Of a DNA stretch of 62,327 bases, positions 41,944 through 50,264 are shown in pieces. Positions within the stretch are counted from its first letter, which is position 1. Each line of letters opens with the position of its first letter. The notes beneath the pieces were generated by a model, which made no database searches, had not been told where the DNA came from, and worked only from the letters and a program-made list of their open reading frames with translations. Position numbers and translations under genes: made by a program. This DNA comes from Dehalococcoidia bacterium (GTDB taxonomy: Bacteria > Chloroflexota > Dehalococcoidia > Lucifugimonadales > UBA1127), in the NCBI GenBank assembly GCA_029936935.1, contig JAPYRQ010000003.1, positions 1-62,327 on the forward strand. Direction: 5' to 3'.

Positions 41944-43119
41944 ATGAGTAGGTGGTCGCCAGCCTCCCGTATCAATAATGTGCAACCCCCCGTAATCCGC
42001 ATGGGTGGCCAGCGCGCTCGCGATCTGGCTCTAGAGGGCATCGATGTAATTGACCTTGGCCCCTCAAGCCCGCATTACGTGACTCCCAAACACATCATTG
42101 ATGCCGGTGTGCAAGCCCTCCATGACGGTCATACCAATCATGCTCCATCACTAGGTATTCCAGAGTTCAGGACTGCAATAGCTGAAAAGCTCTCTTCGAT
42201 AAACCACATTCAAGCCGATCCCGGTAGAGACGTCATGGTGGTGCCAGGCAGCCAACAGGGCCTCTACTACGCGGTGAATGCCTACGTTGGCCAAGGTGAT
42301 GAGGTGCTGCTGGTGGAGCCCGTTTGGGGCAGCTTTCGTCAGCAGATTGAGTTGGCAGAGGCCACGCCGATATCCGTCTCCCTTAGTGCGGAAGAGGAAT
42401 ATCACCTCTCTTACGAGGCTTTGGATGCGTGCGCCACAGAGCGTACCAAGCTACTGATCTTCAACAACCCTCAAAACCCTACAGGTCGAGTGTACACACG
42501 CGCAGAACTTGAGAATGTGGCTCGAGTCGCTCAAGAGCGAGACTTACTGGTGCTTTGCGACGAGACGTATGAGTACTTTGTCTATGACTCCAACGAGCAC
42601 ATTTCTCTGGCTACACTCCCCGGTATGAAAGAACGCACGATAACGAGCTTCACCTTCAACAAGTCATACGGCATGTCTGGTTGGCGACTTGGTTGCATGG
42701 TGGCTCCTGGCGAGCTTCTCGACCCGATGTCGAGGGTACAGGAGTACACAGCCAGCTTTGTGCCGCCCTTCACTCAGATTGCAGGAGTGGCTGCGCTGCG
42801 AGGGCCGCAGGACCATATTCAACAATGGCGTGACGAGTGCCGAGACTTGCGATTGCAGGTCGCAGCGATGTTCAACGCTTTGCCTGGAGTCCACTGCCCT
42901 ATAACGGAGGGGACGACGTTCCTCTTCCCTCGATTCCCTGGCGGGGAAGCATCCACGGAGCTGGCGGAGCGATTGCTGAACGAAGCGTTGGTGACCGTCA
43001 CTCCCGGTTCAGGCTTCGGCGATTCAGGTGAGGGTCACTTGCGTGTCTCGTTGATGCGATCTCCAGTTGATCGGGTTCTGGAGGGCGTTGAGCGGATTAC
43101 AAAGGTGCTTAGGGGTTAA
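41944..43119 (+). CDS. Class I/II pyridoxal-phosphate aminotransferase
   Basis: A 391-residue fold-type I aminotransferase. The PLP-binding lysine is K240 in TFNKSYGMSGWRLG. The motif NNPQNPTGRVY and the Asp/Tyr pair in LCDETYEYF contact the cofactor ring. The substrate-carboxylate Arg is in GHLRVSLM near the end. Members transfer amino groups between aspartate, aromatic or other amino acids and 2-oxo acids; the choice cannot be read. It starts at ATG 41944 with GGTAGGTGCT before it and ends in a strong terminator. Confidence 0.93.
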   Translation: MSRWSPASRINNVQPPVIRMGGQRARDLALEGIDVIDLGPSSPHYVTPKHIIDAGVQALHDGHTNHAPSLGIPEFRTAIAEKLSSINHIQADPGRDVMVVPGSQQGLYYAVNAYVGQGDEVLLVEPVWGSFRQQIELAEATPISVSLSAEEEYHLSYEALDACATERTKLLIFNNPQNPTGRVYTRAELENVARVAQERDLLVLCDETYEYFVYDSNEHISLATLPGMKERTITSFTFNKSYGMSGWRLGCMVAPGELLDPMSRVQEYTASFVPPFTQIAGVAALRGPQDHIQQWRDECRDLRLQVAAMFNALPGVHCPITEGTTFLFPRFPGGEASTELAERLLNEALVTVTPGSGFGDSGEGHLRVSLMRSPVDRVLEGVERITKVLRG

Positions 43120-43147
43120 GTACTACCATGCCTATCCAAGTGAAACG

Positions 43148-43176
43148 AAAAGGCCCCTGAATTTCAGGGGCCTTTT
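43148..43176. terminator. Rho-independent terminator after aminotransferase
   Basis: AAAAGGCCCCTGAA (43148-43161) pairs with TTCAGGGGCCTTTT (43163-43176) over 14 bp, with flanking A and T runs. It serves the aminotransferase gene and probably the convergent DinB gene. Confidence 0.9.
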
Positions 43177-43197
43177 GATTATCTTATTCTGTCTTAG

Positions 43198-43278
43198 CTA
43201 TCCGTCAGGTAGTCTGGGTCCAGGCCGAGCCCTGAGGGTAACCGCAGGCTCTCAGGTGCAGGACTCGTCCTGCCCTGG
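43198..43278 (+). repeat. Two adjacent copies of the dispersed hairpin repeat
   Basis: The first copy is CTATCCGTCAGG and TGGGTCCAGGCC-GA-GCCCTGA. The second copy is GGTAACCGCAGG, then GCAGGAC-TC-GTCCTGC. Both keep the head plus hairpin plan of the single copies elsewhere. They fill the gap between the terminator and the end of the DinB gene. Confidence 0.55.
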
Positions 43279-43803
43279 CTAGACACCCATCCAGCGCTTG
43301 CCTTGTGCCAGGCCCTTAATGTACGCGGCTTGGCCAGCGTGCTGGGTGTTGTCACTGATAATGCTGGCGAGCCGAACGCCGACAGTCGGTAGCGGGCTGT
43401 ACTGCGGCTCATCAAGTTCACGGTCCATATCCGCCGCTGTCATGCCACTCAAGACCTCTTTGGTGCGCTCGTATACTGCGTCGTGGTAGGCCTGCAGTAG
43501 ATCTGCGGCTGGGCGGACTTTGGCTACGTCTTCCGGCGTGTGGCCTGTGCCCGTGTTCTTGACGTCTGGTTCCATATTAAACTTGGCATGCCAGCCGTCC
43601 GCCGTCCACAGCTGCTCTTTGCCTGCCATGCCAGACATGTGGTGGTCCTGCACTCTGCTGAGGTGCCAGATGACCCACGCGGTGGAGTTGGCGTTCTCGT
43701 CAGGGCGATAGTACAACTGATCCGGCGTCATGCCACCCAGCACTCGCCGAATGGTGTTCTGGATACGACCTAGAGCATCTGCAACGATTTCGCTGCCTTC
43801 CAT
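43279..43803 (-). CDS. DinB/DUF664-family protein
   Basis: A 174-residue four-helix protein of the DinB (YfiT-like) superfamily. ATG at 43801-43803 follows GGAGG. The putative metal-binding histidines are in VIWHLSRVQDHHMSG and in the late DNTQHAGQAAYIKG. Members often bind a divalent metal and conjugate low-molecular-weight thiols, such as bacillithiol or mycothiol, to substrates; others are uncharacterised. It lies downstream of senA and senB on the same strand, so it may belong to that thiol/selenol metabolism. There is a 113-base gap to senB. Confidence 0.85.
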   Translation of the reverse strand: MEGSEIVADALGRIQNTIRRVLGGMTPDQLYYRPDENANSTAWVIWHLSRVQDHHMSGMAGKEQLWTADGWHAKFNMEPDVKNTGTGHTPEDVAKVRPAADLLQAYHDAVYERTKEVLSGMTAADMDRELDEPQYSPLPTVGVRLASIISDNTQHAGQAAYIKGLAQGKRWMGV

Positions 43804-43916
43804 GAAAAGCCTCCGCAAAAAGATAGGCCACTAGAGCCTTTATTGGGCAACGAGCCCGCGAGAGCAACGGAAGTGTAGTTGGGTGCGAAGTCGACTGTCA
43901 AACGAAGGGGGTGAGG

Positions 43917-44897
43917 TTAGGCCGTAGTCAAAGATAGGGCTTTCGCCTGGATAACTTCCTGAATCAGATCATTCCATAGGGATTGCTCTGTGGCGGGGCT
44001 CACCAGTGTTGATAGATCCGTGCACCATTGTTTCAACTCTTGGAGAAACGCGGGTTCGTTCTCAATGCGAGTAAGCACGCGGGCAAGGTCGTGTTCGTTC
44101 TCTACCTCATAGTAGCCGGGGTAGTCTTCACCCAGCATGCCTACGGAGCCGGCGATGCGCGATGCGATGACGGGAATCGAGTCCGCCAGCGCTTCAGAAA
44201 CCACGTTGGCACCGCCCTCGGCCAGCGACGTTAGTACCATGGCCTGGCTCTTGGCCATCACGCGACGTGCTTTCCACCTCGGCATTTCCCCCAACCATCG
44301 ATAGCGCGGATTGTTCGCCGTCTCATCCATGGCAGTTTGTTCAAGTTCGGCGTTCATGGCCCCACCTACGTGCAGAACCTGTAGCTGCGACGATTCCGGC
44401 AGCAACCGAGCGGCCAGGGCTGTGCGCATGGGGTCCTTTACGGGGCGAAGGTGGCCGATCACAGAAACGTTGAACGTCTTGCCCGATGGCTGGTGCCCGC
44501 CTGGTGTCTGACGTGCTGATTGGAAGATGGTTCGTGCTTTGTCGCGCACGTGGGTTGGCAGCTGCTCCATGCCCAGTGGCTGTAGCATCATCATCCGTGT
44601 GGCCAGTTCCAGAGAACGCTGGGCCTCAGGCTTCTCATGAATGTCCTGGTAGATGTCTGTGCCCGTAAGCGCCAAGACAATGGGCAACTCAGGGTGGAGC
44701 TGGCTGAACAGCTCTATCGAGTCGGCACTTCGCCATGCGTGAAGAGCAAGCAGCAAATCGCAGTTTGCACCTTTGTACGTCTCTTCAATCACAACGCGGT
44801 GGCCAAGCGCCTTCAGTATGCGCGACCATCGCAATGCGGAAGTCATGTTACCGTGGCGAGATGCCCGCGGTACGGGACAGATAAGCCGGATATGCAT
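43917..44897 (-). CDS. senB: Selenosugar synthase-like glycosyltransferase SenB
   Basis: SenB joins selenophosphate and a UDP-sugar to make a selenosugar, the first committed step of selenoneine synthesis. ATG at 44895-44897 (MHIRLICPVPRASRHGN) gives 326 residues, and upstream in-frame codons are not needed. The sequence follows the SenB type closely as I know it: NMTSALRWSRILKALGH, LLLALHAWRSADSI, VLALTGTDIYQD, VIGHLRPVKDP and EGGANVVSEALADSIPV. The enzyme is GT4-like and cytosolic. It follows senA by 43 bases on the same strand. The third partner, selenophosphate synthetase (SenC), is not in the window. Confidence 0.88.
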   Translation of the reverse strand: MHIRLICPVPRASRHGNMTSALRWSRILKALGHRVVIEETYKGANCDLLLALHAWRSADSIELFSQLHPELPIVLALTGTDIYQDIHEKPEAQRSLELATRMMMLQPLGMEQLPTHVRDKARTIFQSARQTPGGHQPSGKTFNVSVIGHLRPVKDPMRTALAARLLPESSQLQVLHVGGAMNAELEQTAMDETANNPRYRWLGEMPRWKARRVMAKSQAMVLTSLAEGGANVVSEALADSIPVIASRIAGSVGMLGEDYPGYYEVENEHDLARVLTRIENEPAFLQELKQWCTDLSTLVSPATEQSLWNDLIQEVIQAKALSLTTA

Positions 44898-44940
44898 GAT
44901 TGTTTGAGTGCCTACCCCTGTTTGCTTTGTGCCTCTCCCC

Positions 44941-46284
44941 CTAGAGAGCGCAGGTCCGGAATCCTGCCAGGACATCTCTGCGGTCTGGCGGGAAGAAATT
45001 CCTCCAAGTGTTGCGTATCAGTCGTGAACGCGTGGCCCATGCCCCGCCGCGGAGCACCTTGCGTGTCCAGAACCAGGGCGCTGAGTACTCTTTGTACGGG
45101 TCAATGATGAACCCTGGGTAGGGTCCAAAAGCATCGCTGCACCACTCCCACACGTTGCCCATCATCTGACGCATCCCCAAAGCACTGTCGCCTGCACCAA
45201 GGGCCCGGACATCAATGCAGCCCAGGGCCATGGAGTCCATGTTGGCGTGCTCTGCGGTGGGCGCCTCATCCCCCCACGGGTAGATGCGTTTTTCACCCGT
45301 GATTGATTTCCCATCGGCTGACGGCACGATGCTTGCTGCCATCTCCCACTCAGCCTCTGTGGGAAGTCGACGGCCTGCCCAAGCGCAGTAGGCGGTGGCT
45401 TCATACCAGGTGATGTGGATGATGGGGTGATGCGGTTCCAGCGGCACTACCGTATCGAAGTAATGATACTGCCAGGTGCCGTTAGGCCCGGAGACCCAGT
45501 ACCACGGGTGTTGGGCACCCTCCCGTTCCTTCCACAGCCAGCCTTCCTTCGACCACAGGTTCTGCCGGGCGTATCCGCCGCCATCGACGAACTTCTGGTA
45601 CTGCTCGTTGGTAACGGGCGTGTTGGCCATCTTGAACGGGGCGATCTCTACAACATGGCCCCATTTCTCATTATCGAAGACGAAGGGCACCTTGTCCGAT
45701 ATTTGGCCGCCAAGGATGAACGAACCTCCCGGGACGGACACGTCGCCATACGCGAAGTTGTGGTCGGGAGCTGGCGGCGAATTAGGTCGGATGCCTGTGA
45801 TAGTGGGAGGTGTATAGCCCAATGTTTGGCGTGTGTAGGTCAGCGCCTCTCCGTGCATGTCCTCGTGAAGGGTGGCTAGCCGGTAGAAGTAGGCGTCGTC
45901 CTCCGTGGGCTCGGCGCCGTTCAGTCGCTTCAGTCGTGCAAGAGCCTTGTCCATGACGGACTGCATGTACTCAAGTGAACCCTCCCGTGAGGGTAGAGGA
46001 AGCTCCCATCGAGAGTCGTGTGACACCTCGAAGGAGTTGTACAACTCATCGGCGTTAGCGATAAGGGAGTTTTCATTATCCAGGTTGCGGGAGACCCAGC
46101 GTTCCTGGAACCAGCCCACGTGGCCTATTTCCCACAGTGGAGGGTTAACAATATCCAAACTTGGGCCGAACATCTGCTCAGCGTCAAAGTCTGCGATGAT
46201 TTCCAGCAATCGTTGGCGGGAGTCCAGGGCATCGGACGCCAGTTCTGATGTCAGGTTGTGGTCGCCCTTATCAGTAGTAGTCAT
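44941..46284 (-). CDS. senA: Selenoneine synthase SenA (EgtB-like)
   Basis: SenA is an EgtB-related non-haem iron enzyme that couples the selenosugar with trimethylhistidine to form selenoneine precursors. The N-terminal DinB-like domain supplies the three iron histidines: His55 in WEIGHVGWFQERW, and His140 and His144 in LHEDMHGEAL. The C-terminal formylglycine-generating-enzyme-like domain has GHVVEIAPFKMANTPVT, RRLPTEAEWEMAA, YPWGDEAP and MMGNVWEWCSDAFGPYPG. The VNPPLWEIGHVGWFQE opening, and the adjacent senB, favour SenA over EgtB. Its length is 447 residues. A trimethylhistidine-making EgtD gene is not adjacent. Confidence 0.87.
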   Translation of the reverse strand: MTTTDKGDHNLTSELASDALDSRQRLLEIIADFDAEQMFGPSLDIVNPPLWEIGHVGWFQERWVSRNLDNENSLIANADELYNSFEVSHDSRWELPLPSREGSLEYMQSVMDKALARLKRLNGAEPTEDDAYFYRLATLHEDMHGEALTYTRQTLGYTPPTITGIRPNSPPAPDHNFAYGDVSVPGGSFILGGQISDKVPFVFDNEKWGHVVEIAPFKMANTPVTNEQYQKFVDGGGYARQNLWSKEGWLWKEREGAQHPWYWVSGPNGTWQYHYFDTVVPLEPHHPIIHITWYEATAYCAWAGRRLPTEAEWEMAASIVPSADGKSITGEKRIYPWGDEAPTAEHANMDSMALGCIDVRALGAGDSALGMRQMMGNVWEWCSDAFGPYPGFIIDPYKEYSAPWFWTRKVLRGGAWATRSRLIRNTWRNFFPPDRRDVLAGFRTCAL

Positions 46285-46450
46285 GAGACCTACCCCTTGC
46301 AGTGTGCGTACTAGGGTACCTGTATTTTTCGCGCAGGACTAGCCCGCGCATGAACAGTTAGGTGTAATCTCGCCCGTGGAGATTCTTGTACGAGAGCGAC
46401 GTGCTCTGCTATCATCACGGCCCAGACTTTGCTTTGGATTGGGGGGCGCT

Positions 46451-46990
46451 ATGGCGGTGGATTTAGCACTGGTGGAGATAGTTAGGAAAGGCGTGGACGC
46501 TAGAGCTAACGTTCCGTCTCCGGACCCATTCCCCCGTGTTCTTCGAGTGGAGATTGAGCCTATTGAACACCTGACGTATCGCGCCAAGCCGACCGCTGAG
46601 CCACATTTTGAGCTTTACGTGGATGAGCCACAGGATCGCGGAGGCAACGATAAAGGCCCGTCCCCAATCACCTATTTCCTCACGGGCGTGGCAACATGCC
46701 TGCTGAACCAGTTCGTTCGACTGGCAATCACGCGAGAGATACCGATCTCCGTGTCCTCTATGACGGTGAAGGGTGTATTTGAGCGCACAGTAGGTGGTGG
46801 GTTCAAGGAAATCGTGAATGAGATTCATATCGAAGGCGATATCTCGCTTGAAGGACTTGAGGAGCTTGCCGTAGGCGCAGAAGGCTATTGTTATATCCAT
46901 AATACGCTAAGCAAAGCGGTGCTCATGACCACTGAGTTATATCTGAATGGAGACCATGTCGTTACCAGAGCGGCAGGGCCAGAAGCATAA
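46451..46990 (+). CDS. OsmC/Ohr-family peroxiredoxin-like protein
   Basis: A 179-residue protein of the OsmC superfamily, which reduces organic hydroperoxides or has lost that activity. ATG at 46451 is chosen over an upstream in-frame ATG, which has no better ribosome site. The two characteristic cysteines appear in GVATCLLNQFVRLA and GYCYIHNTLS. The proximal Arg of Ohr enzymes may be the one in FVRLAI. It is divergent from senA and upstream of a RidA gene, in a neighbourhood concerned with thiols, selenium and reactive intermediates. Confidence 0.85.
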   Translation: MAVDLALVEIVRKGVDARANVPSPDPFPRVLRVEIEPIEHLTYRAKPTAEPHFELYVDEPQDRGGNDKGPSPITYFLTGVATCLLNQFVRLAITREIPISVSSMTVKGVFERTVGGGFKEIVNEIHIEGDISLEGLEELAVGAEGYCYIHNTLSKAVLMTTELYLNGDHVVTRAAGPEA

Positions 46991-47015
46991 AAGCCATAAA
47001 GAAAAGGAGAATCAC

Positions 47016-47402
47016 ATGCCAAAGAAAGAGATCATCATTCCAGCAGCATTAGGTCAATCCAACGCCAACCTATCCCCCGCAACCAGATTCGGAAACCTGG
47101 TGTTCGTCGCTGGCCAAACGGGTCGCGACCCAGTGACCAACGAGGTGGGCAAGGATATCCGTGAGCAGACCCGCAACGTCCTGGAGCGCATCAAGATCAT
47201 CCTGGAAGAAGCTGGCAGCTCACTCGACAATGTCCTGACGGCAAATTGCTGGCTCACAGACGTTGCTAACGGGCCTGCATTCAATGAGGAGTACGCCAAG
47301 TATTTCACAGGAAACAAGCCCGCCAGGGCCACCGTCCAGGCCACCCTCATGGGACCGGACCTGTTGGTGGAGATCATGGTCACCGCCTGCATCCCTGACT
47401 AG
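47016..47402 (+). CDS. RidA-family enamine/imine deaminase
   Basis: A 128-residue Rid protein. Unlike the paralogue at 14430, it retains the substrate-binding arginine in KPARATV (Arg104), as archetypal RidA does. Other marks are VFVAGQTGRD and the VEIMVTACIPD end. ATG at 47016 follows AAAAGGAG. It probably hydrolyses reactive enamines or imines released by PLP enzymes. It is 25 bases after the OsmC gene and likely in one operon with it. Confidence 0.9.
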   Translation: MPKKEIIIPAALGQSNANLSPATRFGNLVFVAGQTGRDPVTNEVGKDIREQTRNVLERIKIILEEAGSSLDNVLTANCWLTDVANGPAFNEEYAKYFTGNKPARATVQATLMGPDLLVEIMVTACIPD

Positions 47403-47454
47403 CATCGGTGGGTCTTTGAATATCATGGCAGGATTCCGGCGAGGGTAGGCGACT

Positions 47455-47904
47455 ATGGGCGTTCATGAACACCTGATGGATGGAGAGCGGATTGTGCTTC
47501 AACACCCTCCGTTCTATCTGACTAGCCATAGGTTGCTCCGCTGTGAAAACGATGAGGGCAGCGAGTCCTTCAGGGAAATACCGCTTCTTGGCATGACCGA
47601 GGTTGAGCAACTCCGCGTGACCGATCATAAGATCATGTCCATAGGAGCGGGTCTGGTGGTGTCTGGCGTCATCCTGATGGCCACCTGGGGGTTGTTCACG
47701 GCGTTCCTCGGTGTTATCGCCGGGATTGTTGCACTGGTACTCGGCTCCAAGGGCAAGGTCACCGGCCATCAGGTGAAATCACCACGGATACCTGATCGGG
47801 AGTCGGAGATGTGGCTGCTGCCCACCTGGGGGGCTGACAACTTTGTCAACAAACTCAAGGACATCACTACCGAAAACCAGGACCCCAACCCTCCGCGATA
47901 CTAA
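47455..47904 (+). CDS. Two-helix membrane protein with flanking soluble parts (149 residues)
   Basis: Not recognised. ATG at 47455 begins MGVHEHLMDGERIVLQHPPFYLTSHRLLRC, with a beta-rich N-terminal part that resembles the start of bacterial PH-like (YcxB/DUF) domains. Two adjacent membrane segments follow (IGAGLVVSGVILMATWGLF, FLGVIAGIVALVLGS), then a soluble C-terminal part with TWGADNFVNKLKDITT. A bacterial pleckstrin-like domain interrupted by two helices is a fair guess, not a claim. It lies 52 bases after the RidA gene on the same strand. Confidence 0.65.
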   Translation: MGVHEHLMDGERIVLQHPPFYLTSHRLLRCENDEGSESFREIPLLGMTEVEQLRVTDHKIMSIGAGLVVSGVILMATWGLFTAFLGVIAGIVALVLGSKGKVTGHQVKSPRIPDRESEMWLLPTWGADNFVNKLKDITTENQDPNPPRY

Positions 47905-48000
47905 GTATTCGCAAACGCGGCTTGTACGTGCCGTGCTACGGGTATACGTTCTCAGGGCTTCAGACACCGGTGGCGACAGACTTGATATTAGGAAACAAAA

Positions 48001-49155
48001 ATGATTCGAAGTACAGATAGAATCCGTACGATGCACGCCGGCACCTTACCCCGGTCCAACGAACTGCGAGAAATGGTCGTCGCCAAGGAGACCGGACAGG
48101 CTTATGACGAGGCCAAGTTCACCCAAATGGCTCAGGCCACCATCAAAGAGAACGTCAAGCTGCAGATCGCATCGGGCATCGACAGTGTCAACGACGGCGA
48201 GGTTAGCAAGCTGAGCTTCACCAGCTACATCAGCGAGCGCATGGGAGGCATTGAGAAGCGCAAGCCTGCGGATGGCCCGGCTCCCTACGGCATCAACGGT
48301 CGTGACACCCAGGAGTTTGGTGAGTACTTCGCCAACAAGACAGGCTTCACAGGCCTTGGGGCAAACCCGTCCTACTTCGTGACCGGCCCGGTCACCTACA
48401 CAGGGCAGACCTCCATCCAGGCGGACATCGATAACTTCAAAGCAGGACTTCAGGGCTCAAACCCGGAGGAGACCTTCCTCCCCGCCGTCACTCCCGGCAC
48501 GATGGAACACTGGCTCAAGAACGAGTACTACAAGTCTGACGAAGAGTACCTTGGTGCTCTGGCGGACGCCCTGCATGTGGAGTACAAGGCCATTGTGGAT
48601 GCGGGGTTCCTGCTCCAGATCGACGACCCTGACCTGCCGGACGCCTGGCAAATGTACCCGGATATGAGCGTCAAGGAGTATCAGAAGTTCGCTGGCCTAC
48701 GCGTGGACGCATTGAACCAGGCCATCGGCGATATCCCGGAGGAGAAGGTGCGCTTCCACACGTGCTGGGGTAGCTACAAGGGCCCCCACAAGTACGATGT
48801 GCCGCTGAAGGACATGGTTGACTTGATTCTGAGTGTCAACGCCATCGGTTACTCCATTGAGGCGTCCAACCCAATGCACGAGCATGAATGGACTGTTTGG
48901 AAGGACGTGAAGCTGCCCGATGGCAAGGTGCTCATCCCCGGCGTCATCGGCCACGCCAGCGACTTCATCGAGCACCCCGAGTTGGTTGCACAGCGACTGG
49001 TTCGCTACGCCAACATCGTGGGCAAAGAGAACATCATGGCTGGAACGGACTGCGGCATCGGCTCCCGCGTAGGGCACGCCAAGATATGCTGGGCCAAGTT
49101 TGAGGCCTTGTCGGAGGGCGCCCGCATCGCTACCAAAGAGCTTTGGGGTAAGTAG
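48001..49155 (+). CDS. MetE-like (cobalamin-independent methionine synthase family) zinc methyltransferase
   Basis: A 384-residue TIM-barrel enzyme homologous to the C-terminal catalytic half of MetE. Zinc-binding residues are in RFHTCWGSYKGPH (His and Cys), the conserved EASNPMHEHEW segment, and GTDCGIGSRVG with the last Cys. Such stand-alone domains act in archaea as core methionine synthases, or as coenzyme-M-type or other alkyl-thiol transferases. Without an N-terminal folate half, the methyl donor is uncertain. It starts at ATG 48001 and is followed by a terminator hairpin. Context of thiol-related genes upstream fits sulfur-compound metabolism. Confidence 0.88.
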   Translation: MIRSTDRIRTMHAGTLPRSNELREMVVAKETGQAYDEAKFTQMAQATIKENVKLQIASGIDSVNDGEVSKLSFTSYISERMGGIEKRKPADGPAPYGINGRDTQEFGEYFANKTGFTGLGANPSYFVTGPVTYTGQTSIQADIDNFKAGLQGSNPEETFLPAVTPGTMEHWLKNEYYKSDEEYLGALADALHVEYKAIVDAGFLLQIDDPDLPDAWQMYPDMSVKEYQKFAGLRVDALNQAIGDIPEEKVRFHTCWGSYKGPHKYDVPLKDMVDLILSVNAIGYSIEASNPMHEHEWTVWKDVKLPDGKVLIPGVIGHASDFIEHPELVAQRLVRYANIVGKENIMAGTDCGIGSRVGHAKICWAKFEALSEGARIATKELWGK

Positions 49156-49183
49156 CTCTCTGTAGTGTGATATAGCTGACGAA

Positions 49184-49214
49184 CGGCTCCTCATTTGAGG
49201 GGTCGCTTTTGTTT
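49184..49214 (+). terminator. Rho-independent terminator after MetE-like gene
   Basis: A nine-pair stem with wobbles (CGGCTCCTC and GAGGGGTCG around ATTT, 49184-49205) is followed by CTTTTGTTT. It is well placed to end the 46.4-49.2 kb transcript. Confidence 0.75.
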
Positions 49215-49270
49215 ATAATTGGTACCCTGGTACTACTTAACAAAAAAGGATTGGACTGAAGGAAAACACC

Positions 49271-49624
49271 ATGGAGACAGTCGTAGGCATCGTAGCCATT
49301 GTTTTAGCCATTCCGGCTTTCCTCATGGTTAAAGCAGTATTAGGAATGCGCTATTGGAATAAGTGTGAAAAGCAGTATAGCGCTTCAATGTCTTCAGGCC
49401 TTTCCCACGAGGAAGCATTGGTCGAGATATGCAAGGAGCGCCATCCGGCACTGTCTTTGGACGTTCATTACTCGATTATCAATAAATTCAACGATGTAGA
49501 TTCGTTAGTACTGTTTCTCACGATTGCACTTCCCAAGAGTGGTGTGGATGACACCCTGGCTTCTAAGCTTGCGAACGATACAACAATTCAGAACCGAAAA
49601 GTTCACATAGAAACGAGTGGCTAA
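49271..49624 (+). CDS. Hypothetical protein with N-terminal membrane anchor, 117 residues
   Basis: Not recognised. ATG at 49271 follows GAAGGA. The product begins with a hydrophobic helix (VVGIVAIVLAIPAFLMVKAVLG). A soluble helical domain of about 90 residues follows, with YSASMSSGLSHEEALVEICKERHPAL and a leucine-rich region (DSLVLFLTIALP). It may be a small anchored sensor or adaptor. The base composition is more AT-rich than its neighbours, so it may be a recent arrival. Confidence 0.6.
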   Translation: METVVGIVAIVLAIPAFLMVKAVLGMRYWNKCEKQYSASMSSGLSHEEALVEICKERHPALSLDVHYSIINKFNDVDSLVLFLTIALPKSGVDDTLASKLANDTTIQNRKVHIETSG

Positions 49625-49718
49625 TTTCGTGAACTGATAAGCAATTCGAACTCAGGGCTGCAAGCGCGGTCCTGTATAGTGGACTCCCGACACCTTATGC
49701 CAAGGAAGTATTGAATAC

Positions 49719-50228
49719 ATGTTGCCTACCACCGGGGTCATTGCTGTCTTTCTGATTTTCCTGGCAGGGCCTTACTACACCTTTCAGGGGAAGTGGCCAA
49801 AACGATGGGGGCATCGACTCTCCGTCGAGGCTCACTCCAATGTCAGCATCCTTGTTGCTATAGCCGTCTTTGTTCACGTTGCGCTCAAGTTCAACCAGTT
49901 GGGACCGATAGTTGGTTGGGTTGCTACAGGCTTCTTCATCCTGACCGTGGTCAGTGGCTTCTACGGCATGCACATCGCCAAAGAACCTGCTGCCAGAGCG
50001 AGATGGATGAAACGCCAGGGAATATTTGCGTGTGTGTTCTACGCCAGCCTGGTACCTCACCTGATTCTTGAAGCCATAGGGTTGCCTCTGGTGTTTGCCG
50101 TAGGTATCGGATGGGCTACGTGGCGATGGCGATCAAGGGTCCGCGAGAAGGTCAGCCTGCTGAAGTGGCTGTATTCCCACTTGAGTCAGCGATGTATAGT
50201 TGCATCAATATCACGGGATAACGCGTGA
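49719..50228 (+). CDS. Four-helix membrane protein, cytochrome b561-like
   Basis: A 169-residue membrane protein. Hydrophobic segments cover about 5-22, 40-58, 64-85 and 107-133. Histidines are placed near helix ends (VEAHSNVS, VFVHVALKF, SLVPHLILEA), a pattern compatible with haem b coordination as in small b561- or ferric-reductase-like proteins; binding is not proven. A basic tail follows. It stands alone between short intergenic gaps. The start ATG is at 49719. Confidence 0.6.
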   Translation: MLPTTGVIAVFLIFLAGPYYTFQGKWPKRWGHRLSVEAHSNVSILVAIAVFVHVALKFNQLGPIVGWVATGFFILTVVSGFYGMHIAKEPAARARWMKRQGIFACVFYASLVPHLILEAIGLPLVFAVGIGWATWRWRSRVREKVSLLKWLYSHLSQRCIVASISRDNA

Positions 50229-50264
50229 TTCAAACCGCTAAAAGTACCAGAAAAGGATTAAATC

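Noticed and set aside
44941-46284. Ergothioneine synthase EgtB
   Set aside because: Possible by fold, but the N-terminal NPPLWEIGHVGWFQE type and the adjacent SenB-like glycosyltransferase favour SenA.
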